Source: Tissierellia bacterium (GTDB taxonomy: Bacteria; Bacillota; Clostridia; Tissierellales; Tepidimicrobiaceae). Taken from it: DNA of 64,000 nt. Positions within the stretch are counted from its first letter, which is position 1. Each line of letters starts with the position of its first letter. The stretch covers positions 62,001 through 126,000 of the forward strand of contig DUMS01000086.1 of assembly GCA_012839745.1 (NCBI GenBank), read 5' to 3'. Below are positions 7,955 to 16,622 of the stretch, in pieces. The notes beneath the pieces were generated by a model. That model was given only the letters and a program-made list of their open reading frames with translations. It did no database searches and had not been told where the DNA came from. A program made the position numbers and the translations under genes.

Positions 7955-9580
7955 CTATACCCTTTCGTAAACAATTTTTCCATCCATAATAGTCAGGTCT
8001 ACTTTTATATCCTTTATTTCTTCAGGCTTAACATCATATAAGTTCCTCTCCAGTACAGCAATATCTGCCAGCTTTCCTGCTTCCAGGGTTCCCTTAATAT
8101 CCTCTTCAAAGGATGCATAGGCCCCTTCCACTGTAAAAATTCTCAAGGCTTCATCTATGCTAAGCTTCTGGTCTGGAAGCCAGCCATCCTCAGGATATCC
8201 ATTTAAGTCCTTCCTGGTTATTGCAGAATACAGGTTTGGAAGAATATCGAACTTTTCAACTGGACAGTCAGAGCCTCCTGCTACATGAATGCCCATATCC
8301 AACATCCTCTTCCAGTTATAGGTGTATTTAGCCTTTTCCTTTCCAACTCTGTCTTCAACTATATGCATATCATAGTTTAAAAATATAGGCTGTACATAGG
8401 CTACTAAATTCAGCTCCTTAAACTTATTCATAAGGCTCATGTCGGTAATCTGGCAGTGTACTATACCATGTCTGTGGTCCTCTCTTGGGTTTTTCCTTAA
8501 TGCCTTTTCAATGCTTTCTACAGCCATATACATGGCACCATCGCCTATTCCATGGATTGCTACTTGCATTCCGGCATTATGGGCTGTTAACACCAGTTCA
8601 TCCAGCTCTTCCTGGGTAAATACAGGTATACCTCTTGTGGTATTGTCATCATTATATGGTTCTGTTAAATATGCAGTCCTTGCACCCAGTGAGCCGTCTG
8701 CCAGCAGCTTCAAAGGTCCAATCTTGAAGTATTCATTTCCCCAGCCTGTATTATATCCTTCCTCAATAAAGCTTTTTAGCTTCTTCACTTCTGGCAGAAG
8801 GCATTGTTCATATACCCTTACCTTTAATCTTCCTTCATCAATTAGCTCCAGATAGGCCTTTATTATCTTATCATAATCCTTCTTTGGAAGCTGTTCAAAA
8901 TCATCAGTCTGTATAGAGGTTATTCCATGTTTTACTGCATCTTCACTGCATTTTAAAATCATGCTCTTAATGCCTTCAATATCAGGGTCTGGTATTGCAC
9001 TGTATATTATGTTCATAGCGTTTTCCCTGAATATGCCTAAAGGCTCTCCATTTTCATCCAAATCAAACCTGCCTCCTGGAATCTGTGACGAGTTTTTATC
9101 TATTCCTACCAGTTCTAATGCCTTAGAGTTTACAACAAGGATATGGCCGCAGACGCGGGTATAGCATATTGGAAAATCCGTAGTAATCCTATCCAAATCG
9201 TACCTGGTAGGAAGCCTGTTAACTTCAAAATAATCGTTATTCCAGCCTCTTCCCAGTATCCAGTCTCCTTCCTTCAGGTTTCCGCTGTGCAATCGTTCTT
9301 TTCCAAGCAAAATCAAATCCTCTATGGACTTTGCATTGTTTAGTTCTATTTTAGTTGCAGTATATCCATAGCTTAAAAGGTGCATATGGCTGTCATTAAA
9401 ACCTGGCACTGCCATTCTGCCCTCTAAATCTATTAATTTGGTGTTATTATCCTTAAACCTCAAAGCTTCTTCATTTTTGCCAACAAATGCAATTCTGTTT
9501 CCCTTAATGCAAATAGCTTCAGCTACAGTACCCTTATTATCCAGGGTATAAATTTTCCCATTGTATAAAATAGTATCCAT
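7955..9580 (-). CDS. YtcJ-like metal-dependent amidohydrolase
   Basis: A 541-residue amidohydrolase-3 superfamily enzyme. The metal-binding HxH is in GFNDSHMHLLSYG, a further metal His is in AIHGIGDGA, and the GGSDCPVE segment holds the conserved Asp. The N-terminal DTILYNGKIYTLD and the C-terminal GKLADIAVLERN form the composite beta-sandwich usual in this family. YtcJ-like proteins hydrolyse N-acyl or amide bonds; the substrate is not evident. The track starts 18 codons earlier; I prefer the ATG at 9580, which has AGGAGG 5 bases upstream. It lies 16 bases after the racemase-like gene, so the two probably share a transcript, suggesting release or recycling of an amino-acid derivative. Confidence 0.85.
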   Translation of the reverse strand: MDTILYNGKIYTLDNKGTVAEAICIKGNRIAFVGKNEEALRFKDNNTKLIDLEGRMAVPGFNDSHMHLLSYGYTATKIELNNAKSIEDLILLGKERLHSGNLKEGDWILGRGWNNDYFEVNRLPTRYDLDRITTDFPICYTRVCGHILVVNSKALELVGIDKNSSQIPGGRFDLDENGEPLGIFRENAMNIIYSAIPDPDIEGIKSMILKCSEDAVKHGITSIQTDDFEQLPKKDYDKIIKAYLELIDEGRLKVRVYEQCLLPEVKKLKSFIEEGYNTGWGNEYFKIGPLKLLADGSLGARTAYLTEPYNDDNTTRGIPVFTQEELDELVLTAHNAGMQVAIHGIGDGAMYMAVESIEKALRKNPREDHRHGIVHCQITDMSLMNKFKELNLVAYVQPIFLNYDMHIVEDRVGKEKAKYTYNWKRMLDMGIHVAGGSDCPVEKFDILPNLYSAITRKDLNGYPEDGWLPDQKLSIDEALRIFTVEGAYASFEEDIKGTLEAGKLADIAVLERNLYDVKPEEIKDIKVDLTIMDGKIVYERV

Positions 9581-9596
9581 ACAATCCTCCTGCATC

Positions 9597-10280
9597 CTAA
9601 TATTTATTTGCCAGTTCCACACATTTTCTGGCAATTATTTCAGTTGGGTCTATGAAGTCCCTTTTTACTCCCAGATGGCCAGCCAGTATGGGCAATTCTG
9701 TACATCCGAGAATTACAGGCATATCCCTATCCTTTGTATATTTGTCTATTAGGCTTTCAAATTCCAGAGAAGTTACGTCGAATTTTGATGATTTCACCCT
9801 GTAAATCCAGTCCATAATAGCCATTTTATCTGAATAATCAGGTTCCAGTATACTAAGTCCATATTCATTAAATATATTTTCATATATTTTGGATTCATAC
9901 GTTCCCCTGGTGGCCATTAGGAAATATTCCTTATTTTTTCTGTTCTTAATTAAATATATGGCGGTTTCCCGGATCATATGAAGTATTTGAGACTTTGTAT
10001 ATTTTTTTATGTCATCATAGAAATAATGTGCTGTATTGCAGGGTATTGCTATATAATCTGCTCCCATCATTTCCAGCTTAACTGCTGACCTTATCATTTC
10101 AATTCTTGGGTCTTCTCCAGAGCCTAATATATACTCTGTCCTGTCAGGTATTTCAGTATTATTATCTATGACTATGTGCAGATGGTCATTGTCATTGGAA
10201 GCATTTGTAAGCTCTATAATCTTTCTGAATAACTCTGAAGTTGCTAAAGGTCCCATACCTCCCATTATTCCTAAAATCAA
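9597..10280 (-). CDS. aspartate/glutamate racemase family protein
   Basis: A 227-residue Asp/Glu racemase-superfamily protein. It opens with ILGIMGGMGPLAT and carries both catalytic cysteines, one in IPCNTAHYF and one in LGCTELPIL, so it can run the two-base PLP-independent racemisation. Length and motifs fit RacD/YgeA-type aspartate or broad amino-acid racemases; the exact substrate is unknown. The start is a TTG with GAGGTGA 6 bases upstream. A consensus sigma-54 promoter lies about 75 bases upstream and the activator gene is next door, so expression is probably induced by an amino acid or related compound. Confidence 0.86.
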   Translation of the reverse strand: MILGIMGGMGPLATSELFRKIIELTNASNDNDHLHIVIDNNTEIPDRTEYILGSGEDPRIEMIRSAVKLEMMGADYIAIPCNTAHYFYDDIKKYTKSQILHMIRETAIYLIKNRKNKEYFLMATRGTYESKIYENIFNEYGLSILEPDYSDKMAIMDWIYRVKSSKFDVTSLEFESLIDKYTKDRDMPVILGCTELPILAGHLGVKRDFIDPTEIIARKCVELANKY

Positions 10281-10319
10281 GTCAAGTCACCTCGAATGTT
10301 AAACCTTAATTGTATTTAA

Positions 10320-10339
10320 TAAGTTTTCCGGAAAACTTA
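10320..10339. promoter_or_regulatory. perfect 20-bp palindrome in the racemase leader
   Basis: TAAGTTTTCCGGAAAACTTA is a gap-free palindrome. It lies immediately downstream of the expected start point of the sigma-54 promoter, so it could be a repressor site or an mRNA hairpin between promoter and gene. Confidence 0.55.
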
Positions 10340-10351
10340 CCTACATATAGT

Positions 10352-10367
10352 TGCAAAAATCGTGCCA
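10352..10367 (-). promoter_or_regulatory. sigma-54 (-24/-12) promoter for the racemase-amidohydrolase operon
   Basis: The minus strand reads TGGCACGATTTTTGCA, a perfect match to TGGCAC-N5-TTGCA with GG and GC ten bases apart. It lies between a sigma-54 activator gene and the racemase gene that it should drive. Confidence 0.9.
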
Positions 10368-10437
10368 ATTATACAATGCCTAAATTTCAATTGCCTTTAG
10401 CTTGTCCAGGGAATAATGGGCTGATATTCTGCCCGTT

Positions 10438-12474
10438 TTATAACCCATTTATTTCTCTGTCCACCATTGCAATTACATTATATCCCTTTTCTGTAAGATG
10501 GCTGCCTCCTCTGCCAGGCTTGGACTCTATTAAGCCCATGGATTGGGCCAGGTTTAATATATTCCTTATCTGCCCTTCCGTTAAATCAATATTCTCCTCT
10601 TCTGCACATTTTGCCAGGTATCGCCTGCCAATTCCATCTGAATTCTTCATCTTGCCAAGAACCCATATCATATCCTTTCCAAGAACATCTATTATCACTG
10701 AGTTCTGAGGGCTATGAACATAATCAGCAATATAATCGGGAAGCTCATTTTTCTGTATTTTTTTACCTGGCTTTGCTAAGCTTATTATATATTCAATGGC
10801 ATTTTCCAGCTGTCTTACATTGCCTGGCCAGTCATATTCATACAATTCCCTTATTGCATCTTCTTCCAATATATCCTCCAAGCTTACGGACCTGCCATTG
10901 CTGTACTTTTCTATGAAATAATTTGCTAAAAGGGGTATATCAGACTTCCTTTCCCTAAGGCTTGGAACCTTAATGGGTAATACGTTTAGCCTGTAATATA
11001 AATCGGATCTGAATTTGCCTCTCTTCACTTCTTCTGCCAAATTTTTATTTGTTGCAGCTATTATCCTAACATCTACAGGTATCTCCATAAGGCCCCCAAT
11101 TCTCCTTATTTGCCTTTCCTGGATTACCCTTAGCAAAGTACACTGGAATTCCAAAGATGCATCTCCTATTTCATCAAGAAATATGGTACCGCCATGAGCC
11201 TGCTCAAATAAGCCTATTTTCCCGCCTTTTAATGCTCCGGTGAAAGAACCCTCTTCATACCCAAACAGTTCAGACTCTATCAGGTTCATGTTGAGGGAAG
11301 CAAAGTTAACAGGTACAAAAGGCCCTTTTGCCCTTTTGGATAAGGAATGAATGGTCTGTGCAATAAGCTCCTTGCCTGTCCCGCTTTCTCCCTGTATTAA
11401 TATTGTGGAATCGGTATTTGCAAAGGCTTTTACCTTTTCCATAAACTTTTTCATGTTTTCACTTTTATATATGATATCATCTACAGTATAATAGTTGCCC
11501 TTTATGGCCATATAAGAAGCCCTTCTGCGAATTTCATGCTCGTTTTTCTGGATGTCCTCGCTTTTTTCAAATATATATATCTTTCCTTCTTCAATGCCTT
11601 TGCCTTCTACTACGTTTTGAGTAACAAACAGCTCCTTTCCCTTAATCTTGATGATATCAGATTTGCTTGTTTTATCTATCTTTGCCAGTACAGGAAGTAC
11701 GTCCTTTATATCCCTGCCTATTATATCCTCTTCCTTGCAGCTTAAAAGGTCAGTCATCATGTTGTTTACAAGCAAAACGTTTCCTTCCTTGTTTACATAT
11801 ATTATTGCCTTAGATATGCAATTTGCAACTGTCTGCAGCCTATTGCTTAGTATCCTGGTCTCCTTTGCAACATCGCTAATTCTATTTAACAGCCCAACTA
11901 TTTCATGAATGTAGTGGGAAGACAGGCTGTCCCCTATAACATCCATTAGCCCCAACCTATGAGCTATATCTATTAATGTGGTAACATCAAACTGTCGTGT
12001 GCCTATATCTATTACCCTCTTCACCCTATAGGGCACTAGATGAGGCTCACCTACCGTTACAGCAATATCCAGCTTTGGATAGGAAATCATGCCCGGATAA
12101 TATGGGTAGTATTTAATGTTGTTGACTCCCAGGGCTTGTAATTGGGATATTGCAAGGAATGTAGTTTCCTTCCTGTCGTTAACCAGCAGCACTTCAGTAG
12201 CTTTAGGCAAGTTCAGCAGTTCACCAATATATCTATGATTAATCACCCTTCTGGCCAGTATATAATCCATGCCTTTATCCATGAGAAGCTTAATTCTATC
12301 ATCTATTGCTTCCCGGGAGGATATGACAACAAGAGAATTTGAAATGTCAAAATTAAATTCATCCTCCAGGCAGTAAGCGCTTATTTCCGAATATTCCCCA
12401 AAAAACTTCTCAAGCTGCATAGCCAGATTAATGGCTGTTGTTCTTCCAGGGCTAATTACTATTAGCTTTTTCAT
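10438..12474 (-). CDS. sigma-54-dependent transcriptional activator with PAS domain and winged-helix C-terminus
   Basis: A 678-residue enhancer-binding protein. Residues 1-190 form an unclassified sensory region; a PAS-like domain follows (about 210-310, with AIIYVNKEGNVLLVNN). The AAA+ core (about 335-570) has Walker A GESGTGKE, the sigma-54 contact loop GSFTGA (usually GAFTGA), Walker B GGTIFLDEIGD and WPGNVRQLENA. The C-terminus is not the usual Fis helix-turn-helix but looks like a winged helix (IGRRYLAKCAEE and LIESKPGRGGSHLTEKG). The start ATG has GAGGTG upstream. It lies directly upstream of a consensus sigma-54 promoter driving the racemase operon, its most likely target. Confidence 0.9.
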   Translation of the reverse strand: MKKLIVISPGRTTAINLAMQLEKFFGEYSEISAYCLEDEFNFDISNSLVVISSREAIDDRIKLLMDKGMDYILARRVINHRYIGELLNLPKATEVLLVNDRKETTFLAISQLQALGVNNIKYYPYYPGMISYPKLDIAVTVGEPHLVPYRVKRVIDIGTRQFDVTTLIDIAHRLGLMDVIGDSLSSHYIHEIVGLLNRISDVAKETRILSNRLQTVANCISKAIIYVNKEGNVLLVNNMMTDLLSCKEEDIIGRDIKDVLPVLAKIDKTSKSDIIKIKGKELFVTQNVVEGKGIEEGKIYIFEKSEDIQKNEHEIRRRASYMAIKGNYYTVDDIIYKSENMKKFMEKVKAFANTDSTILIQGESGTGKELIAQTIHSLSKRAKGPFVPVNFASLNMNLIESELFGYEEGSFTGALKGGKIGLFEQAHGGTIFLDEIGDASLEFQCTLLRVIQERQIRRIGGLMEIPVDVRIIAATNKNLAEEVKRGKFRSDLYYRLNVLPIKVPSLRERKSDIPLLANYFIEKYSNGRSVSLEDILEEDAIRELYEYDWPGNVRQLENAIEYIISLAKPGKKIQKNELPDYIADYVHSPQNSVIIDVLGKDMIWVLGKMKNSDGIGRRYLAKCAEEENIDLTEGQIRNILNLAQSMGLIESKPGRGGSHLTEKGYNVIAMVDREINGL

Positions 12475-12497
12475 ACAGGCACCTCATTTCAATTAAT

Positions 12498-12541
12498 GAA
12501 AAAGCCCTTTAATATATAATAATATATTTAAGGGCTTTTTC
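12498..12541 (-). terminator. terminator after the NSS transporter gene
   Basis: GAAAAAGCCCTT pairs with AAGGGCTTTTTC around an AT-rich loop, 6 bases past the transporter stop; the minus-strand 3' arm ends in CTTTTTC. Confidence 0.75.
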
Positions 12542-12546
12542 ATATA

Positions 12547-13908
12547 TTATATTATTCCTATGCCAGAAAGCAATACTAAAGTTACTATTACAGGAATTAC
12601 AAATTTGCATAGGAATATCCATATTTCAAATATTGCAAATCTAACGCTTCCGCCATTTGTTACTTCTTCCTTAACCTTATCCTTGCCCCAGAACCAGCCA
12701 ATATATAATGTGATGAATATTCCACCTACCGGAAGCAGTAGGTTATTAGCAAACCAGTCCAAGGCATCGAATATGTTTAGACCTGCTATAGTAAAGCCTG
12801 ACAATGGCCCCATGGATAAGGATGCCAATATACACATTATAAATAATACTATGCTGCTAATAATAACAGCCCTTTTGCGGTCCCATTTCCTATTGTCTAT
12901 TAAATAGGAAACTACTACTTCAAGCAATGAAAGGGATGAAGTCAATGCTGCCAGTGTAAGCAATAAGAAAAATATAATTCCAAATAATCTTCCAAGGACT
13001 GGCCCCATTGTCGCAAATATGGCAGGTACAGTAACAAATACAAGCCCTGGCCCTTGCCCTAAGTCAAATCCAAATGATACCGTAGCAGGTATAATAACGA
13101 TTCCAGATAAAAGCGCAACAGATGTATCCATCAAAGGGACGATAATCGCATTTTGAACCAGATTTTCATTTTTACTCAGATAGCTTGCATAGGTAATCAT
13201 ACAGCCCATGCCCAAACTTAAGGAGAAAAAGGCTTGTCCTAATGCAGATAGCATTACATCTCCTGTAATCTTGGAAAAATCAGGTACAAACAAATACTTT
13301 AATCCATCTATAGCATTAGGTAATGTTAAAGATCGAATAACCAATATTATCAGAAGTATAAAAAGCAATGGCATCATTACCTTTGAAGCCTTTTCAATTC
13401 CAGCACTTATACCCTTAATTACTATAACTATATTGGCCAATAGATAAACAGCAGTCCAGAAAATTGGTGAAAATGTACCTGCAGCTAAACTGCCAAATGC
13501 TTCTCCCATTATCTGTGAATCAGTTGAAAGCTGTCCCAGCAAGGATTTAAATATATAGGCTACAGACCAGCCTCCAACAACAGGATAATATCCCATAATT
13601 ACAAATGCAGCCAATACTCCCATTGCACCTACAAAAGTAAACCTTTTGTCAAGCTTTCTGAATGCATTAACTGAGGACAATTGAGTATGCCTTCCAATTG
13701 CAAACTCTGCCAGCATAAGTCCAAATCCAATTACAATTACACAGAGTAAATAAAACAGTACAAATGCACCGCCACCATTTTGCCCTGCCAGATATGGAAA
13801 CCTCCATACATTTCCCAATCCAACAGCAGAGCCTGCTGCAGCAAATATAAATCCGGCTTTTGATACAAATTGATCCCTTGCTGATTCCTTAGCAGTATGC
13901 TTTTCCAT
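12547..13908 (-). CDS. neurotransmitter:sodium symporter (NSS/LeuT family) transporter
   Basis: A 453-residue polytopic transporter of the bacterial NSS family (LeuT, TnaT, MhsT). The first membrane segment has FIFAAAGSAVGLGNVWRFPYLAGQNGGGAF, containing the unwound glycine-rich substrate and sodium site. Family-type segments GYYPVVGGWSVAYI and SLGMGCMITYASYL also occur. It is about 60 residues shorter than LeuT and ends after the eleventh predicted segment, as in MhsT-like members. It should import amino acids, possibly aromatic ones given the neighbouring indolepyruvate oxidoreductase operon. The start ATG has GGAGGTT upstream. Confidence 0.92.
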   Translation of the reverse strand: MEKHTAKESARDQFVSKAGFIFAAAGSAVGLGNVWRFPYLAGQNGGGAFVLFYLLCVIVIGFGLMLAEFAIGRHTQLSSVNAFRKLDKRFTFVGAMGVLAAFVIMGYYPVVGGWSVAYIFKSLLGQLSTDSQIMGEAFGSLAAGTFSPIFWTAVYLLANIVIVIKGISAGIEKASKVMMPLLFILLIILVIRSLTLPNAIDGLKYLFVPDFSKITGDVMLSALGQAFFSLSLGMGCMITYASYLSKNENLVQNAIIVPLMDTSVALLSGIVIIPATVSFGFDLGQGPGLVFVTVPAIFATMGPVLGRLFGIIFFLLLTLAALTSSLSLLEVVVSYLIDNRKWDRKRAVIISSIVLFIMCILASLSMGPLSGFTIAGLNIFDALDWFANNLLLPVGGIFITLYIGWFWGKDKVKEEVTNGGSVRFAIFEIWIFLCKFVIPVIVTLVLLSGIGII

Positions 13909-14062
13909 TAGTTAACCTCCTTATCCTTTGTAATAAAATCATCTTTGCTTTACCCGCTTCTCCTTAATTATAGATAATTTTTTCCAGAATTTTCTGTACA
14001 TTTTGGATAATCTTTACTTTATTATTTTAATGCAATAATGCATTAATGTAAAAACTTCTTTT

Positions 14063-14091
14063 AAGATACCATATTTATATTCATCTGTCAA
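14063..14091 (-). promoter_or_regulatory. vegetative promoter for the NSS transporter
   Basis: The minus strand has TTGACA and TATCTT separated by 17 bases. The -35 box is half of an inverted repeat TGTCAA-N6-TTGACA at 14086-14103, which could be an operator. The leader to the gene is about 150 bases with no clear structure. Confidence 0.6.
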
Positions 14092-14104
14092 CATGTTTTG
14101 ACAA

Positions 14105-14136
14105 AAAAACAAACCAGCCTAAGCTGGTTTGTTTTT
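14105..14136 (-). terminator. terminator after the aldehyde oxidoreductase gene
   Basis: AAAAACAAACCAGC and GCTGGTTTGTTTTT form a 14-bp stem with a CTAA loop, directly after the aor stop codon. Confidence 0.88.
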
Positions 14137-14137
14137 A

Positions 14138-16024
14138 TTAACTTATAAGCCATCCCAACGACAGTTTCTTTAAGGTTCCAAAGGTTGGGTTGCCATTTTT
14201 TTCATCCCAACCGGCAATTTCGTAATACAGCTTCTTGGCATTTTCATATTTCTCCCTGTCTAAAGCCCTGCCCTTTGAAGGCCCATCCTTAAAAGGCTCA
14301 AATAACCTTTCAGGCAGTACATCATCCTCTTTGGTGAACCCCTCCCTTGCATTGAAATACCTCATCATATTTATCTTTCTTTCTCCTATTTCCATAAGCT
14401 CATATATGGAAGTTTCCCAGCCTATTCCATATCTGGCCAGCAAGACCAGATCATTAGGGCCATATAAGGCCGAAGTTCCCCATACAAATTGGCACAATGA
14501 CAGGGAATCTATAGCGGATTCAAAGCATTGGGTATTAAATGCAAATCTCACCTTTTCATCATCCAGTTCAAAGCTGTCATCATAACCCTTTCTTATGCCC
14601 AAAAGAGCCAGGTTCTTCCTTGCATCGCTCTCAGGAGGCAGAGTTAATACTGTATCATGGTCTGAGGACATATGGTCTGCGCCAAAGGGATTTACTGCAT
14701 ATATAAGGCCTAAAGAAGGCTTGTACTGGGGCATATGGGCTGGAAGCTCCTGTTTTTTGGCTGTAATGGAATATTTTTCTGCTCCCTTTCCTATTTTCAT
14801 TGCTGCCCTATAGCTTCCCTCTGCTAGCAAACCTCCTATTCCTTCCCGCTTTGCAATCTTCTCAATTATTGCCAAAAGCCCTTCTCCATTTCCAAACTTT
14901 AGCTCTATTCCATGTGTGTCCTCTTTAGTCAGCAGGCCATTTTCATAGCACTCCATTGCAAAGGCAATGGTTCCGCCACAGGAAATGGTGTCCAGTCCAT
15001 ACATATTGCACAGCTGATTTGCCATTGCAACAGTTTCTAGGCTCGTAACTCCGCAGTAGGAGCCAAAAGCTGCACAGGTTTCATATTCAGGCCCTCCGTA
15101 TAATGGGTCTACCTTACCTTCTATTTCCACAACCCTTTTGCATCTTATGGGGCACCCATAGCAGGTATCCCTTTTCTTAAGTATTGTTCTGGTCATTGTG
15201 GTTCCGGTTATATTCTCTGCCCCTTCTGGAAAATATCCTGATTTCCAGTTTCTTGTTGCCAGGAATCCATTTTTGTGATGGTTTATTAATCCCCTATCTG
15301 TGCCATGCTCTCCAAAGAGCTGCAATCCCCTGCTGTTCTTAAACTTTTCCAGCCCTTCCCTCGCAAGTACCATAAAGTTGTGCCTATCTACTGGCTCTAA
15401 CCCTAATCTTTTTTTAACCACTATGGCCTTCAGATTTTTGGAGCCCATGACTGCACCTGTTCCATTTCTCCCATTGGCCCTGTTATTCATATTGATTATA
15501 TTGGCAAACCTTACCAGATTCTCTCCAGCAGGCCCTATCTGGGCCATATCTATGCTATCTTCATTTAAGTCATCCTTTATGAGCCTTTCAGATTCTCCCG
15601 TTACCTTGCCCCACATGTTCGTTGCATCCCTCAGTTCTACCTTATCCCCATCTATGTAGATATATACCGGATGGTCTGACTTCCCTTTAATTACAATTGA
15701 ATTCCATCCATTTCCCTTCAGGTAGGCAGGGAAAAACCCTCCTGCCTGGCTATCGGCTATTCCTCCTGTCAGGGGGCTTTTAGTGTTTACAGTAATCCTG
15801 TTTGCCCCTGCAATGGGAAGGCCAGTGAAAGGTGATACTGAAAATACCAGTATGTTTTCCTGAGAAAAAGGATCGACGTTAGGGTCCATTTCCTTCAACA
15901 GAATATATGTTCCCAACGAAGAGCCACCAGGATACAGCCTATGGGTATCCCCGTCCAGCACCTTCTTTCTTATGGCTTTTTGGCTAAGGTCCACTTCCAG
16001 TATATTTGCTTCAGGAAAGCTCAT
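14138..16024 (-). CDS. aor: tungsten-containing aldehyde ferredoxin oxidoreductase
   Basis: A 628-residue member of the AOR family, which oxidises aldehydes to acids (or the reverse) with ferredoxin, using a tungstopterin and one [4Fe-4S] cluster. The N-terminal domain with LSVSPFTG-like and GRNGTGAVMGSKNLKAIVV segments is the pterin-binding part; the cluster cysteines are in DTCYGCPIRCKR plus a distal Cys in SLCQF. The track start at 16045 is replaced by the ATG at 16024, with AGGAGGAG upstream. It is the last gene of an operon after iorA and iorB: 2-oxoacids can give aldehydes as side products, and AOR would remove these or balance ferredoxin. Confidence 0.92.
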   Translation of the reverse strand: MSFPEANILEVDLSQKAIRKKVLDGDTHRLYPGGSSLGTYILLKEMDPNVDPFSQENILVFSVSPFTGLPIAGANRITVNTKSPLTGGIADSQAGGFFPAYLKGNGWNSIVIKGKSDHPVYIYIDGDKVELRDATNMWGKVTGESERLIKDDLNEDSIDMAQIGPAGENLVRFANIINMNNRANGRNGTGAVMGSKNLKAIVVKKRLGLEPVDRHNFMVLAREGLEKFKNSRGLQLFGEHGTDRGLINHHKNGFLATRNWKSGYFPEGAENITGTTMTRTILKKRDTCYGCPIRCKRVVEIEGKVDPLYGGPEYETCAAFGSYCGVTSLETVAMANQLCNMYGLDTISCGGTIAFAMECYENGLLTKEDTHGIELKFGNGEGLLAIIEKIAKREGIGGLLAEGSYRAAMKIGKGAEKYSITAKKQELPAHMPQYKPSLGLIYAVNPFGADHMSSDHDTVLTLPPESDARKNLALLGIRKGYDDSFELDDEKVRFAFNTQCFESAIDSLSLCQFVWGTSALYGPNDLVLLARYGIGWETSIYELMEIGERKINMMRYFNAREGFTKEDDVLPERLFEPFKDGPSKGRALDREKYENAKKLYYEIAGWDEKNGNPTFGTLKKLSLGWLIS

Positions 16025-16041
16025 ATTACCACTCCTCCTTA

Positions 16042-16608
16042 TCATTTGTTATAACCTCTGTAAAATGCAGTTATATTGGCTTCTACATCCTTTGAAGGCA
16101 CATTTTCACGCAAAACCTCTTCCCATATATCCGTATCTATTTCCAGATACCTTGCCATTAATCCAAGCATAACAGCATTGGCAGCTTTAATATTTCCTGC
16201 CATTTTAGCCTCATCCCTGGCATTTATTCTGATTACATTGAATTTGTCCCTTAAACTGTCTATCTCCTCATATGGGTATTCTTCTTCCTCCAATAATACC
16301 GGAGTAGGATAAACTACTTTTTCATTTATAATTACATATGCTCCTTCCTTCATAAGATGGGTCCATCTATAGGCTTCCAGAGGCTCAAGCCCTAAGAGCA
16401 TATCTCCCTGTCCTGGAGGTATATTTGGTGAATATATATTGTTTCCATATCGAACAGAGCCCCAGACTCTCCCCCCTCTTTGGGATAAGCCTATGACATC
16501 GTTGGTCTTTACATCGTAGCCTGCCCTGAAGGCAGCTTCTGATATTATCCTGGTGGCAAGCACCAGCCCCTGGCCTCCTACACCTGCTAAAACAATATTC
16601 CTGACCAT
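16042..16608 (-). CDS. iorB: indolepyruvate:ferredoxin oxidoreductase, beta subunit
   Basis: A 188-residue small subunit of the 2-oxoacid:ferredoxin oxidoreductase family (gamma-type domain). The GVGGQGLVLATRII opening and VIGLSQRGGRVWGSVRYG are diagnostic. Together with IorA it oxidatively decarboxylates aryl pyruvates from Phe, Tyr and Trp to aryl-acetyl-CoA, reducing ferredoxin. The ATG has AAGGGGG upstream. It lies 14 bases after iorA and its stop precedes the aor start by 17 bases, so the three genes form an operon. Confidence 0.94.
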   Translation of the reverse strand: MVRNIVLAGVGGQGLVLATRIISEAAFRAGYDVKTNDVIGLSQRGGRVWGSVRYGNNIYSPNIPPGQGDMLLGLEPLEAYRWTHLMKEGAYVIINEKVVYPTPVLLEEEEYPYEEIDSLRDKFNVIRINARDEAKMAGNIKAANAVMLGLMARYLEIDTDIWEEVLRENVPSKDVEANITAFYRGYNK

Positions 16609-16622
16609 ATTTATCCCCCTTT

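Noticed and set aside
14086-14103. TGTCAA-N6-TTGACA as a stand-alone operator
   Set aside because: One arm is the -35 box of a good promoter, so the symmetry may be chance; recorded only within that promoter.
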